Of a stretch of DNA of 64,000 bases, positions 43,578 through 52,782 are shown piece by piece. The notes under the pieces were generated by a model that was given only the letters and a program-made list of their open reading frames with translations, ran no database searches and was not told where the DNA came from. Source of the DNA: Rheinheimera hassiensis (GTDB lineage: Bacteria; Pseudomonadota; Gammaproteobacteria; Enterobacterales; Alteromonadaceae); NCBI RefSeq assembly GCF_022436675.1, contig NZ_JAKUJZ010000011.1:62001-126000 (forward strand), written 5' to 3'. The stretch's first letter is position 1. Each line of letters starts with the position of its first letter. The translations under genes were made by a program, and so were the position numbers.

Positions 43578-44822
43578 ATGGGGTTTAGTACAGTGTGGTT
43601 GTTTCTGTTACAACTCCTGCTGATTATACTGGCGGCGCAGCTTATGGGGCGGTTGGCCCGTTTTATTGGTCAGCCCAAAGTAGTGGGTGAAATGATTGCC
43701 GGTGTGCTGCTGGGGCCGTCGCTATTCGGTTGGCTGGCGCCACAGTTGCAGCAAAGCATTTTTACCGCAGATACCCGCAGCTGGCTGTACTTTGGCGCCC
43801 AGCTTGGCGTGGGCTTGTATATGTTTCTGGTTGGGCTGGAATTTAACACCCGGTTGTTTAAACACCATGCTAAAAGTGCTGTTAGCGTATCGCTAGCCGG
43901 TATGTTGGCGCCTTTTGCCTGTGCAGCCTTGTTGTGTTTATGGCTTACCGATACGCCCGGGCTATTTGCGGCCGATATTTCTTATTTTAACGCGGCCCTA
44001 TTTATGGGCGCCGCCATTGCTATTACGGCCTTTCCGATGCTGGCGCGCATTATTTATGAGCGTGGTTTAGCCGGTACACCTCTGGGTACCATGGCGTTGG
44101 CAGCCGGAGCCATAGATGATGCAGCCGCCTGGCTGGTGCTGGCTTTTGTGCTTGCCAGCTTTGGCGGTGGCGCAGAGTTGCTGTTTAAAGCTCTGCTGGG
44201 TGGTGGTTTATATGCGTTTATCATGCTCACCCGAGTACGGCGCTGGCTGCAGCCGCTGGCTGATAATATCGCCCGCAATAACCATATGAGCTATGCCCAG
44301 TTTATCGGTATTATGCTGTTATTTTCCGTTTCAGCTTACAGCATGGACTGGGTCGGCCTGCATGCGGTATTCGGCGGCTTTTTACTGGGTATTGCCATGC
44401 CGCGCGGCGTAATCGTGGAGCAACTGCGTAAGCGGCTGGAAAAATTTACTATCTTGCTGTTGTTACCAATGTTTTTTACCTATTCCGGCCTGAATACGCA
44501 ACTGGACGTGCTGGGCTCATGGCAGGTGCTATCGGTAGCGCTGGTGGTGTTGGCTGTTTCTGTATTTGCCAAAGGTGTGGCTTGTTGGGCGGCAGCCCGG
44601 CTAAATGGAGCAGATAACCGTACGGCAATGGCGATAGGTGCATTAATGAATGCGCGCGGCCTGATGGAGCTGATTATTATTAATATCGCGCTAAGTTATG
44701 GCGTTATCCAGCCGGCGCTGTTTTCTATTATGGTGGTGATGGCGATAGTCACCACGCTGATGGCATCGCCGTTGTTTCAGTGGGTGTATGGCAGGCATCA
44801 GCCAAAAAACACAGCAGCCTGA
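43578..44822 (+). CDS. Monovalent cation:proton antiporter-2 (CPA2) family protein
   Basis: The 414-aa membrane protein has about 12 helices and the CPA2 signatures: IGQPKVVGEMIAGVLLGPSLFGW near the N-terminus and the paired acidic site D180-D181 in AAGAIDDAAAWLV, which binds the ion. It lacks a C-terminal RCK/TrkA-N domain, unlike KefB/KefC, so it would not be regulated by that route. GAAGGGG precedes the ATG. Its TGA stop (44820-44822) forms the loop of the terminator used by ilvH from the opposite strand. Na+ or K+ exchange for H+ is likely. Confidence 0.9.
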   Translation: MGFSTVWLFLLQLLLIILAAQLMGRLARFIGQPKVVGEMIAGVLLGPSLFGWLAPQLQQSIFTADTRSWLYFGAQLGVGLYMFLVGLEFNTRLFKHHAKSAVSVSLAGMLAPFACAALLCLWLTDTPGLFAADISYFNAALFMGAAIAITAFPMLARIIYERGLAGTPLGTMALAAGAIDDAAAWLVLAFVLASFGGGAELLFKALLGGGLYAFIMLTRVRRWLQPLADNIARNNHMSYAQFIGIMLLFSVSAYSMDWVGLHAVFGGFLLGIAMPRGVIVEQLRKRLEKFTILLLLPMFFTYSGLNTQLDVLGSWQVLSVALVVLAVSVFAKGVACWAAARLNGADNRTAMAIGALMNARGLMELIIINIALSYGVIQPALFSIMVVMAIVTTLMASPLFQWVYGRHQPKNTAA

Positions 44823-44831
44823 GGCTGCTGT
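44804..44831 (-). terminator. Terminator of ilvIH, overlapping the antiporter stop codon
   Basis: Read on the minus strand, ACAGCAGCC and GGCTGCTGT pair around a three-base loop and a TGTTTTTT tail follows (A-run at 44804-44809 on the plus strand). The loop is the TGA of the convergent antiporter gene. The hairpin may also end that transcript. Confidence 0.8.
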
Positions 44832-44858
44832 TGGTGGTTGGTAATAAAAAAAGCAGTA

Positions 44859-45350
44859 TTACAGCGCCAGCGTTTTTTCACCACGGGCAATGCCGGAGGC
44901 GCCGCTACGCACTACTTCCATTATCGGCGTAGTGCCAAGCGCCTGAATAAAGGCATCCAGTTTATCACTGGTGCCAACCAGCTGAATGGTGTAGGTAGCC
45001 GGGGTTACGTCGATAATCTGGCCGCGGAAAATATCGGCGCAGCGTTTTACCTCTTCGCGCTGATTACCACTGGCTTTTACTTTTACCAGCATCAGTTCGC
45101 GCTCAATGTGCGCCGCTTCGCTGATATCCGACACCTTTACCACTTCAATCAGCTTATGCAGTTGCTTACTGATTTGTTCTATCACCTGATCATTGCCATG
45201 TGTTACCAGAGTTAAGCGTGACAGGGTTGGATCTTCGGTGGCGGCTACATTTAGTGAGTCAATGTTATAGCCGCGCTGGGCAAACAGGCCAACTAAACGG
45301 GCTAAAGCGCCGGATTCGTTTTCCAGCAGAACAGAAATAATATGCCGCAT
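44859..45350 (-). CDS. ilvH: Acetolactate synthase III small (regulatory) subunit
   Basis: IlvH confers valine feedback control on acetolactate synthase, the first common step of branched-chain amino acid synthesis. The 163-aa product starts MRHIISVLLENESGALARLVGLFAQRGYNI as E. coli IlvH does. It contains the N-terminal ACT domain (about 4-78) and the C-terminal ACT-like domain (about 85-160; VTPATYTIQLVGTSDKLDAFI). It lies one base after the ilvI stop codon on the same strand, a classic coupled pair. Confidence 0.97.
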   Translation of the reverse strand: MRHIISVLLENESGALARLVGLFAQRGYNIDSLNVAATEDPTLSRLTLVTHGNDQVIEQISKQLHKLIEVVKVSDISEAAHIERELMLVKVKASGNQREEVKRCADIFRGQIIDVTPATYTIQLVGTSDKLDAFIQALGTTPIMEVVRSGASGIARGEKTLAL

Positions 45351-45351
45351 G

Positions 45352-47121
45352 TTAAGTCCTCTCTGTTTTGCTTAAAAACATATCGTTCATCGCGCCACCC
45401 GGCACCTGCATCGGGTAAACGTGCTCTTTCGGGTCGATATGAATATCCAGAAACACCAGGCGGTCTTTTAATGCAAAGGCACGTTCCAGTGCCGGTTGCA
45501 GCTCTTCCGGTGTGGTCACCCGAATGCCAACATGGCCATAAGCCTCCGCCAGTTTGACAAAGTCGGGCAGGGAATCCATATACGAGCTGGCGTAGCGCGA
45601 CTCGTAATTCATGTCCTGCCATTGTTTAACCATGCCCAAATAGCCGTTATTCAGGTTAATAATTTTTACGCCTAAACCGTATTGCTTACAGGTAGACAGC
45701 TCCTGAATATTCATCTGAATAGAACCCTCCCCGGTAACACACACCACATCGGCATCGGGGTAATTCAGCTTTACACCCATCGCCGCTGGCAAGCCAAAAC
45801 CCATGGTGCCAAGGCCGCCGGAGTTGATCCAGCGGTTAGGCTTATTAAACTTGTAATACTGTGCGGCAAACATCTGGTGCTGGCCTACGTCACTGCAAAC
45901 ATAGGCTTCGCCTTTAGTGATTTTACTAACCTGCTCAATCACATATTGCGGCTTTAGCAGGGGTGCTGTGGTGTCGTAGCGGCCACCGTGTACTGCGCGC
46001 CACTGGTCTATTTGCTGCCACCATTGTTGCAGTGCGGCGCTGTCTAACTTTTTCTTCTTCTGTTTTAACACTTCCAGCATTTCTGTCAGCACGGGTTGCA
46101 CCAGGCCGACGATAGGAATATGCGTATTAATGGTTTTACTGATGCTGGCCGGGTCGATATCGATATGAATAATGGTGGCGTCCGGGCAGAATTTTTTGGT
46201 GTTGTTCGTCACGCGATCATCAAAGCGGGCACCGACAGCCAGAATAACGTCAGCATGGTGCATAGTCTGATTGGCTTCATAACTGCCGTGCATACCCAGC
46301 ATACCAATAAACTGTTTATCATCGGCCGGGTAAGCGCCTAAGCCCATCAGAGTATTGGTTACCGGCAGGTTTAGCAATTTAGCCAGTTCGGTCAGCTCGT
46401 TTGACGCGCTACCCATAATCACACCACCACCGGCATATAAAATCGGCTTTTTCGCGCCCAGCAATGCCGTAACAGCTTTTTTAATCTGGCCGCTGTGGCC
46501 TTTGAGTTTGGGCTGATATGAGCGCAGGTTAATTTCTGCCGGGTAATGGTAGGCAAATTTCTGGTTTGGCATGGTCATATCTTTGGGGATATCCAGCACC
46601 ACCGGGCCCGGCCGGCCGGTTTGCGCGATATGAAAGGCCTTTTTAATTAAATAGGGAATATCTTCTGGCCGGCGCACTGACATATTGTGCTTACAAATTG
46701 GCCGCGAGATACCCAGCATGTCGGTTTCCTGAAACGCATCACCGCCAATTAAGTGGCTCATTACCTGGCCGGTAAGCACCACCATCGGAATAGAATCCAT
46801 ATAGGCAGTAGCAATACCAGTAACCGCATTGGTGGCGCCGGGGCCTGAGGTTACCAGCACAACACCGGCTTTGCCACTGGCACGGGCGTATGCATCGGCC
46901 ATATGGGTAGCGGCTTGTTCATGTCGTACCAAGACATGCTTAACTTTGTTTTGCTGAAACAGGGCATCGTAAATATGTAATACAGCGCCACCCGGATAAC
47001 CGTACAGGTATTCGACACCCTCATCGGCTAGGGCGCGTATTACCATGGCGGCGCCGGATAACATTTCTGTTGCTCTGGTGGAGTCGGCTGACTTATCGTC
47101 TGGCTGGGTCTGGCTGGTCAT
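45352..47121 (-). CDS. ilvI: Acetolactate synthase III large (catalytic) subunit
   Basis: This ThDP-dependent enzyme condenses two pyruvates to acetolactate, or pyruvate with 2-oxobutyrate. The 589-aa chain has the N-terminal ThDP-binding Pyr domain ([29 protein letters not shown] with the catalytic Glu), a central FAD/structural domain, and a C-terminal PP domain with the Mg/ThDP motif around [15 protein letters not shown] and [14 protein letters not shown]. It ends with [15 protein letters not shown]. The N-terminus is about 15 residues longer than E. coli IlvI (574 aa). No leader peptide of the attenuation type was found upstream. Confidence 0.96.
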   Translation of the reverse strand: MTSQTQPDDKSADSTRATEMLSGAAMVIRALADEGVEYLYGYPGGAVLHIYDALFQQNKVKHVLVRHEQAATHMADAYARASGKAGVVLVTSGPGATNAVTGIATAYMDSIPMVVLTGQVMSHLIGGDAFQETDMLGISRPICKHNMSVRRPEDIPYLIKKAFHIAQTGRPGPVVLDIPKDMTMPNQKFAYHYPAEINLRSYQPKLKGHSGQIKKAVTALLGAKKPILYAGGGVIMGSASNELTELAKLLNLPVTNTLMGLGAYPADDKQFIGMLGMHGSYEANQTMHHADVILAVGARFDDRVTNNTKKFCPDATIIHIDIDPASISKTINTHIPIVGLVQPVLTEMLEVLKQKKKKLDSAALQQWWQQIDQWRAVHGGRYDTTAPLLKPQYVIEQVSKITKGEAYVCSDVGQHQMFAAQYYKFNKPNRWINSGGLGTMGFGLPAAMGVKLNYPDADVVCVTGEGSIQMNIQELSTCKQYGLGVKIINLNNGYLGMVKQWQDMNYESRYASSYMDSLPDFVKLAEAYGHVGIRVTTPEELQPALERAFALKDRLVFLDIHIDPKEHVYPMQVPGGAMNDMFLSKTERT

Positions 47122-47469
47122 TATGCTATCTCATAGTTTGCTGTGGCAAATACAACACACCACGGCTTTGCAAGCAAAGACGCGGGTGAATACTCCTAAA
47201 GCAACCAAAGGCCGCTTTAATTCTGTGTGCTACGTGGACTGGTTAAACAGGATAAGCTGTTAAACTCAAACTATGGCGCTATGGTTATTTGCTGCTGAGC
47301 AGTCATTTTTGTGCGCTGTATTAATTTACGTGATAGACGGCCGGATGTCGATGCTTTTTTCCGCCGTTTTAGCGGCGGGTGTCAGCACTTACAAGGCTTG
47401 CAAAGCCACGGCTGTGCCCACATAGTAAGACACAATTGAATTTTGATCTGCCAGCAAGGATTTTGTTTT
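47122..47469. other. Divergent intergenic region between ilvIH and cnoX
   Basis: This 348-bp region must carry the promoters of both genes. It contains a GC-rich hairpin (CCGCCG 47361-47366 with CGGCGG 47373-47378) preceded by six T on the plus strand, which is the wrong order for a terminator of either gene. A lone TGTGCGCTG half-site resembling the operators at 32-39 kb occurs near 47309 without its partner half. I see no leucine/valine-rich leader peptide and no confident promoter. Confidence 0.5.
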
Positions 47470-48327
47470 ATGCACCAGCCTATTATTGATGTTTCTATTG
47501 ATAACGCCCGTGAGGTACTGGATGCCTCGATGCAGAAACTGGTGCTATTCCAGTTCTGGTCGGCCCGCAGCGAGGGTTGCAAGCAGTTAAGCCCGGTGCT
47601 GGAACGCATAGTACAACAATATCCGCAGCAGTTACTGCTGGCCAGGGTAGATTGTGACAAAGAACAAGACCTGGCTATGCAGTTTGGTGTGCAATCGCTG
47701 CCAACCGTGATGATGATTAAACAAGGCCGGCCGGTTGATGGCTTTGCCGGAGTAGAAACCGAGCAGGCTATCCGCGATAAACTGGCCGCTTACTTACCTA
47801 AGCCGGAAGATGATTTACTGGCACAGGCTGAACAATTGTTGGCAACGCAGGACTACGCCGCTGCTTATCCGTTGTTAAAAGACGCGTTAACCCTGGCACC
47901 CGAGCGCACCGAAATTAAGCTGTGGCTGGCCGATGCCGCTGTTAGCCTGGGCCAGCTGCCGCAGGCAGAAGCGCTGCTAAGCGAGATAAAACTGGCCGAT
48001 CAGGATGCCTTGTATAAATCGGTGGTTGCCAAATTGGAGCTGGCCAAAGAAGCCGCAGACACGCCAGAAATTAAGGCGCTGGAAACTGCATTGGCGGCAG
48101 AACCCGACGCTGCACCAAATAAAAACGAACTGAAAGAAAAACTGGCTGTGCAATATCAGGCGGTACAACGCAGTGAAGAAGCGCTGGCGTTGCTGCTGAG
48201 TATTCTGCAACAGGACTTAAACTACGGCGGCAGCAAAAAGCTGTATCTGGATATTCTGGCTGCGCTGCCCAAAGGCGACAGTGTGGCAACGCTGTACCGG
48301 CGTAAATTATACAGCCTGCTCTACTGA
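47470..48327 (+). CDS. cnoX: Thioredoxin-fold co-chaperone CnoX (YbbN)
   Basis: CnoX holds oxidised, unfolding proteins and passes them to GroEL or DnaK. The start at 47470 is chosen because AAGGA lies about 9 bases before it; an upstream in-frame start would add nine residues. The 285-aa protein has an N-terminal thioredoxin domain (about 5-105) whose usual CxxC reads SEGC (FWSARSEGCKQL), like the SQHC of E. coli CnoX, so it is not a normal oxidoreductase. The C-terminal part (about 115-285) is a TPR array (LLAQAEQLLATQDYAAAYPLL, LGQLPQAEALL). Length agrees with E. coli (about 284 aa). Confidence 0.93.
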   Translation: MHQPIIDVSIDNAREVLDASMQKLVLFQFWSARSEGCKQLSPVLERIVQQYPQQLLLARVDCDKEQDLAMQFGVQSLPTVMMIKQGRPVDGFAGVETEQAIRDKLAAYLPKPEDDLLAQAEQLLATQDYAAAYPLLKDALTLAPERTEIKLWLADAAVSLGQLPQAEALLSEIKLADQDALYKSVVAKLELAKEAADTPEIKALETALAAEPDAAPNKNELKEKLAVQYQAVQRSEEALALLLSILQQDLNYGGSKKLYLDILAALPKGDSVATLYRRKLYSLLY

Positions 48328-48345
48328 TACTAAAGCAAGTCGCTG

Positions 48346-48732
48346 TTACTGATGAAAGTCAATCCAGATTTGTCTGATCTGGTTTGACAGCGTCATAGGG
48401 TCAAACGGCTTTGCTACCACATCAGCGGCTCCCAATGCTTTGTATGACGCCACTTCATTGCTTTGCACCTTGGCTGTCATAAATACTACCGGGACTTTGG
48501 TTAAATCGTACTGGTTTTGTAGTTGATGCAATGTAGTGGGACCATCCATGCCTGGCATCATCACATCCAGCAAGATCAGTTGCGGTGTTACTGATGGGTA
48601 ATCTGTTAATGCCTGCTTGCCACTGGCGCAGGTGTGCACGCTAAAGCCTCCGACGGCTTCCAGCGCAATTTTTGCTACCTGTTGAATAGACGGATCGTCC
48701 TCTACGTGCATAATGCTTTGTAATTCATTCAT
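48346..48732 (-). CDS. Single-domain response regulator (CheY-like)
   Basis: The 128-aa protein is only a receiver domain: acidic pocket E11-D12-D13, phospho-acceptor D56 in LILLDVMMPGMDG, T86 and K108 (AKPF). It has no output domain, so it would act by protein contact or in a phosphorelay. It follows the sensor kinase with an ATGA four-base overlap and is therefore its likely partner. It is not a chemotaxis CheY by context. Confidence 0.92.
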   Translation of the reverse strand: MNELQSIMHVEDDPSIQQVAKIALEAVGGFSVHTCASGKQALTDYPSVTPQLILLDVMMPGMDGPTTLHQLQNQYDLTKVPVVFMTAKVQSNEVASYKALGAADVVAKPFDPMTLSNQIRQIWIDFHQ

Positions 48733-50588
48733 AAATCTACCTCTGGTAGTTCTATAGTTTTTGCCAGTGGCAGTAACAAATAAAACTCACTGCCTTTATC
48801 TTGCTCGGACTTAAAGCCGATGTCACCCTGCATACGGCTCATCAGCTGTTTACTTATAGCCAGACCGAGCCCGGTACCGCCTTTGCTTTTAATATCCGAG
48901 CTGTCAGCCTGAGAAAACTTGCTGAAAATATGCGGTTTAAACTGCTCGTTAATACCGCAGCCGCTATCTATTACCCGGATCAATGCATTATTGTCCTGTT
49001 GCTGCACAATAATATTAACCACCGCCTGGGGTGGTGAAAATTTAGCTGCATTGGAGAGCAGGTTAGCCATAACCTGCTGCAGGCGCATGTTATCAACATT
49101 TACCCACATATCGGCCGATGTGGCTTCTAGTTGGTAGGAAACCTGATATTGCTGGGCATAGCTTTGGTTATCGTGTAACGAGGCCTCTATGATAGGCAAT
49201 AATGGTTGCGGCTGAATATCAAACAACATCTTGCCGGCGATCAGCTTATCCATATCCAGCAGATCATTAATCAGCAGCTGTAATTTTTTAACGTTGGCCT
49301 GTGCCAGCTGTGTCATTTGTGCCGCTTGCTGCGGCAGTGGGCCAAATACTTCGCCATGCAGTAGGCCGATGGCACCGCTAATCGCTGTCAATGGCGTGCG
49401 CAGTTCATGGCTTACGGTAGAGACAAACTCATCTTTGAGGCGCTCAATTTTTTTTCTTTCGCTAATGTCACTAATGAAACCGTACCACAGTACGCTGCCA
49501 TCTGCCTGGCGTTCAGGTACTGAGCTGCCGGTAACCCATATCACCGCGCCATCAGGGCGTTGTATCCGGTAATCCAGCTTCCACAGGCTAAGTTGCTGTG
49601 CTGAGGCGATAATACTGTCATAAACCAATTGGGCATCGTCCGGGTGGATCAGCGATAGTATCGGGCTGGCATCAAGCCTTACCTGCTCAGGTGTCAACTG
49701 GTAAATATCACGGATGCCCTCGCTGCAGTAAGGCAAACAGCTACTGCCATCTGGCGCTAACTGAAACTGAAATACCATGCCCGGTAGCTGGCTGGCAATT
49801 TTCTGTAACCGCCCGGCGGCTTCAATTTGTGCATCCAGATAGCGTCGGCGTTCAATGGTGCTGCCAATCCAGCGCGCCAGCAGGCTGACAAATTCGCACT
49901 CCAGTTGGCTAAAAGCCAGTTCTCGCGAACTGGCCGAAGAAAATCCCACTGTGCCAAACGGTTTTCCCTCTACCTGCACTACACTGCCAATATAGCTTTC
50001 CAGGGCAAAAGCTTTAAAGGCCGGGTGGCTGGCATAGGGGCCGGCACTCATTTGATTAGTGGCAAAAATGCCGCCTTCGGCCAGTGCCAGGCTGCAATAA
50101 GTATTACCCAGCTCAACATGACTATCGTCCTGCAATAAACCGGCTGGTGCGCTGTGTACCAGGATCTGATAATCCTGCTGCTCAATTTTACTGAGCACAG
50201 CGATGGGTAATTGCAGGTAATCTGCAGCAACCTGCAGCGCCTGGCGTAGCTGCTTGCGCCAGTCGGGGTTAAAGCTGGCGGCGATATTGTTTAAGGTGCT
50301 AAGTGCTTGCTGGTATTTCTGCGTTTGCTGTGCCGCCAGTTGCTGTTTTAAACTCTCTGACTGCTTTACTTCCTGCAGCAGACGTCTGATTAAGCGTTTA
50401 ACCTCAGAAAGCAGTATTAATAGCAGCAGTTCGCTGGCTAAAAATGCCAGTACCCAGCGTTGTAACACATCGTCAGTTGGATTAAGCCGGTATCCCCGCC
50501 ATGCCAGATAGCTAAATAGTATCAGCAATAACATGCTGCCCAGCCAACTGATAAAATTAGTGGTTCTGCTAACGCGTTGATTTATCAT
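48729..50588 (-). CDS. Membrane sensor histidine kinase with GAF and PAS domains
   Basis: The 619-aa kinase has two N-terminal membrane helices (about 12-30 and 43-61) and a coiled stretch. A GAF domain (about 105-250) and a PAS domain with PAC segment (about 260-380, ending WYGFISDISERKK) follow. The HisKA domain has phospho-accepting H394 in FVSTVSHELRTPLT. The HATPase domain has NLLSNAAKFSPP, DSGCGINE and GGTGLGLAISK. No receiver domain is fused; the adjacent small receiver gene overlaps it by four bases. The signal sensed is unknown. The gene is divergent from the methyltransferase gene. Confidence 0.93.
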   Translation of the reverse strand: MINQRVSRTTNFISWLGSMLLLILFSYLAWRGYRLNPTDDVLQRWVLAFLASELLLLILLSEVKRLIRRLLQEVKQSESLKQQLAAQQTQKYQQALSTLNNIAASFNPDWRKQLRQALQVAADYLQLPIAVLSKIEQQDYQILVHSAPAGLLQDDSHVELGNTYCSLALAEGGIFATNQMSAGPYASHPAFKAFALESYIGSVVQVEGKPFGTVGFSSASSRELAFSQLECEFVSLLARWIGSTIERRRYLDAQIEAAGRLQKIASQLPGMVFQFQLAPDGSSCLPYCSEGIRDIYQLTPEQVRLDASPILSLIHPDDAQLVYDSIIASAQQLSLWKLDYRIQRPDGAVIWVTGSSVPERQADGSVLWYGFISDISERKKIERLKDEFVSTVSHELRTPLTAISGAIGLLHGEVFGPLPQQAAQMTQLAQANVKKLQLLINDLLDMDKLIAGKMLFDIQPQPLLPIIEASLHDNQSYAQQYQVSYQLEATSADMWVNVDNMRLQQVMANLLSNAAKFSPPQAVVNIIVQQQDNNALIRVIDSGCGINEQFKPHIFSKFSQADSSDIKSKGGTGLGLAISKQLMSRMQGDIGFKSEQDKGSEFYLLLPLAKTIELPEVDL

Positions 50589-50663
50589 AGCGGCCTTAAT
50601 CTAAGCGGACTGCTTTACTATAAAGCACAAGCGCTGGCCTGGCAAAAAGGCGGATAGATATTT

Positions 50664-51845
50664 ATGAGCAACATATTAACGCAGCAATTTCAGCAGCTAA
50701 GCAACGTACTGCAGCAGTACCGGCAGTATTGGCAACTACTGCCGTTTACCTGCGACGCTGTGCCGTGGCCGGATAGTGAACTACAGCAGTTGTTAGCAGG
50801 TCTGGATGATGGCCTGCTAAGGCAGATTGACCAAAGTAGTACTTTGCAGAAACAGTATTTTTCGCCATTTTTCCCGGCGCTATTTACCTTACCAGCAGTG
50901 GCTGTTGCCGCTGATTCTGACCCCTTGCCGGCGTTACCATTCTGGCTGGAGAATGGCATTGGCGGGCGTAAACTGCAGCAAATTTATGCATTGTGTCAGC
51001 ATTGGCCACACAGTAAGTTACCGGTGCTGGAGTGGTGTGCTGGCAAAGGGCATCTGGGCCGGATACTGGCCCATCGTTTTGCTGTGCCGGTAACCAGTGT
51101 CGAATGGCAGCCACAGTTATGTGAAGATGGTGCGGCATTGGCAGAAAAGTATCAGCTGCCACAACAGTTTATTTGTGCTGATGTATTAAGCAGCCCGCTT
51201 GGCGCTGCCTTACAGCCACAGCAGCATATCGTAGCGCTGCATGCCTGTGGCCAGTTACATATTACTATGCTGCAACAAGCAGTGCAGGCAGGTTGCCAGC
51301 AGTTACAGCTAGTGCCGTGCTGTTACCATTTGATTGCGCAAACGCAGTATCAGCCGATGTCTGATCTTGCTTTGCAGCACAATTTATTGTTAAGCAAAGA
51401 CGATTTGAAGCTGGTGGTGCAGGGCCAGGTAACAGCAGGTGAGCGGGTTGAAAAACTCAGAGCAACTGAAGTGCTTTGGCGGCTGGCTTATGATGAATTG
51501 CGGGCCGACCTTACCGGACAGCAGCATTACCGGCCGCTGTCGTCGGTTGGTAAGCAGTGGTTTAGCGGCAGTTTTACCGCCTTTGCCTGCTGGGCGGCAG
51601 CGCAGCATCAGTTGCAGCTACCGGCCGTGATAGATGAAGACGTATATCTGCTAAGGGCACAGCACCGTGCAGCTACAGTTCAGCGCATTGAATTGATAAG
51701 ACACTTATTTCGCCGGCCGCTGGAGTTATGGCTGGCGCTGGATAAAGCACTATATTTGCAACAGCATGGTTATCAGATCAGCATCAGCGAATTTTGTAAT
51801 TATCAGGTAACACCACGTAACCTGCTGCTGACAGCAACCAGATAA
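50664..51845 (+). CDS. Class I SAM-dependent methyltransferase, Methyltransf_32/METTL25-like
   Basis: The 393-aa cytoplasmic protein has a SAM-binding motif I VLEWCAGKGHLGRILA (about 118-133), an acidic VEWQPQLCEDG motif II, HIVALHACGQLH and the active-site-like LVPCCYH. This combination (GKGHLG, HACG, PCCYH) is typical of the Methyltransf_32 family related to eukaryotic METTL25/RRNAD1 proteins. The C-terminal half is helical and specific to bacterial members. Substrate is unknown. The gene stands alone, convergent with the acyltransferase pair. Confidence 0.85.
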   Translation: MSNILTQQFQQLSNVLQQYRQYWQLLPFTCDAVPWPDSELQQLLAGLDDGLLRQIDQSSTLQKQYFSPFFPALFTLPAVAVAADSDPLPALPFWLENGIGGRKLQQIYALCQHWPHSKLPVLEWCAGKGHLGRILAHRFAVPVTSVEWQPQLCEDGAALAEKYQLPQQFICADVLSSPLGAALQPQQHIVALHACGQLHITMLQQAVQAGCQQLQLVPCCYHLIAQTQYQPMSDLALQHNLLLSKDDLKLVVQGQVTAGERVEKLRATEVLWRLAYDELRADLTGQQHYRPLSSVGKQWFSGSFTAFACWAAAQHQLQLPAVIDEDVYLLRAQHRAATVQRIELIRHLFRRPLELWLALDKALYLQQHGYQISISEFCNYQVTPRNLLLTATR

Positions 51846-51852
51846 GCCCCAG

Positions 51853-52782
51853 CTAGCAGGGCAGCTGGTCGGGTGCGGTGGCTAATACCTGAGCCTGATG
51901 ATATTGCTGTATAAGTTGGTCTTTATGCTGCCAGCGCTGGTTTAACCATAACTGAAAGCGTTCACGAAACTGTTCATCGTTAAAATAGTCGCCAATAACC
52001 TGCTGATCTACCTGCAGAACTTCTACCTGTACCACCACCCGTTTTAATTTACCCATCAGCATATCCATAGCAACATGCTGCGGGTTATCGGGGTAAAGCA
52101 GGGTAAAGTCTAATATAGCGTTAAATTGTTCGCCCATACTCGCCAGCGTGAAGGCAATACCTCCTGCCTTTGGTGGCAATAAATGCTGAAACGGGCTGTG
52201 CTTTAATGACTGTTTTTTTGTGGTAAAGCGGGTGCCTTCGACAAAGTTAATTATAGTGGTAGGGACTTTGCTGAATTTCTGGCAAGACAGCCGGGTTGTT
52301 TCAATGTCTTTGCCTTTTAATTCAGGCCTTCTCGCCAGTTGCGCTGCACTGTAGCGCTTCATAAATGGCATATCTAGCGCCCAGCAACCTGTACCTAGAA
52401 ATGGCAGCCATTTTAGTTCGTCTTTTAAGAAAAACTTCGGCTCTGGAATGCGGCTATGAGCGACAGTGCTGACAACCGGAATATCGAGCCAGCTTTTGTG
52501 GTTTGAAATTAGCAGGTACCAGCTTTTTTTATCCAGCGTTTGGGTACCGCTTACTTGCCAGTCGACATTATTAAACAGGTTAATCAAAGCGGTATTAACT
52601 GCTGTCCAGCCACGGTAACAGCCTTTGCCTGCCAATGCGGTAATACGATGCACAGCTTGAAACGGCAGCAGCAATTTAATGATGCCCAGTGGCGTAACCA
52701 AAATACCCCACAACGCCAGATTTAACGCAAACAAGCTAAAGCTGAAAGGCAACAGCAACCAGCCGGGTAAAAAACTTAGCAT
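51853..52782 (-). CDS. PlsC-type 1-acylglycerol-3-phosphate acyltransferase-like protein (YihG-like), copy 2
   Basis: The 309-aa membrane-associated acyltransferase has an N-terminal hydrophobic segment (about 5-35) and the HX4D catalytic motif NHKSWLDIPV near residue 95. It also shows the downstream PlsC motifs PFMKRYS and FVEGTRFT (the EGTR motif). YihG-like enzymes acylate lysophosphatidic acid with particular chains. It is a paralog of the adjacent upstream gene, with the same length and motif order. Its ATG shares one base with that gene's stop, so the two are translationally coupled. Confidence 0.9.
   Translation of the reverse strand: MLSFLPGWLLLPFSFSLFALNLALWGILVTPLGIIKLLLPFQAVHRITALAGKGCYRGWTAVNTALINLFNNVDWQVSGTQTLDKKSWYLLISNHKSWLDIPVVSTVAHSRIPEPKFFLKDELKWLPFLGTGCWALDMPFMKRYSAAQLARRPELKGKDIETTRLSCQKFSKVPTTIINFVEGTRFTTKKQSLKHSPFQHLLPPKAGGIAFTLASMGEQFNAILDFTLLYPDNPQHVAMDMLMGKLKRVVVQVEVLQVDQQVIGDYFNDEQFRERFQLWLNQRWQHKDQLIQQYHQAQVLATAPDQLPC

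Noticed and set aside
47273-47425. 50-codon plus-strand frame starting MALWLFAAEQ in the ilvI-cnoX gap
   Set aside because: It is hydrophobic and complete but has no ribosome binding site, ends in a GC-rich hairpin region, and shows no family resemblance; probably chance.
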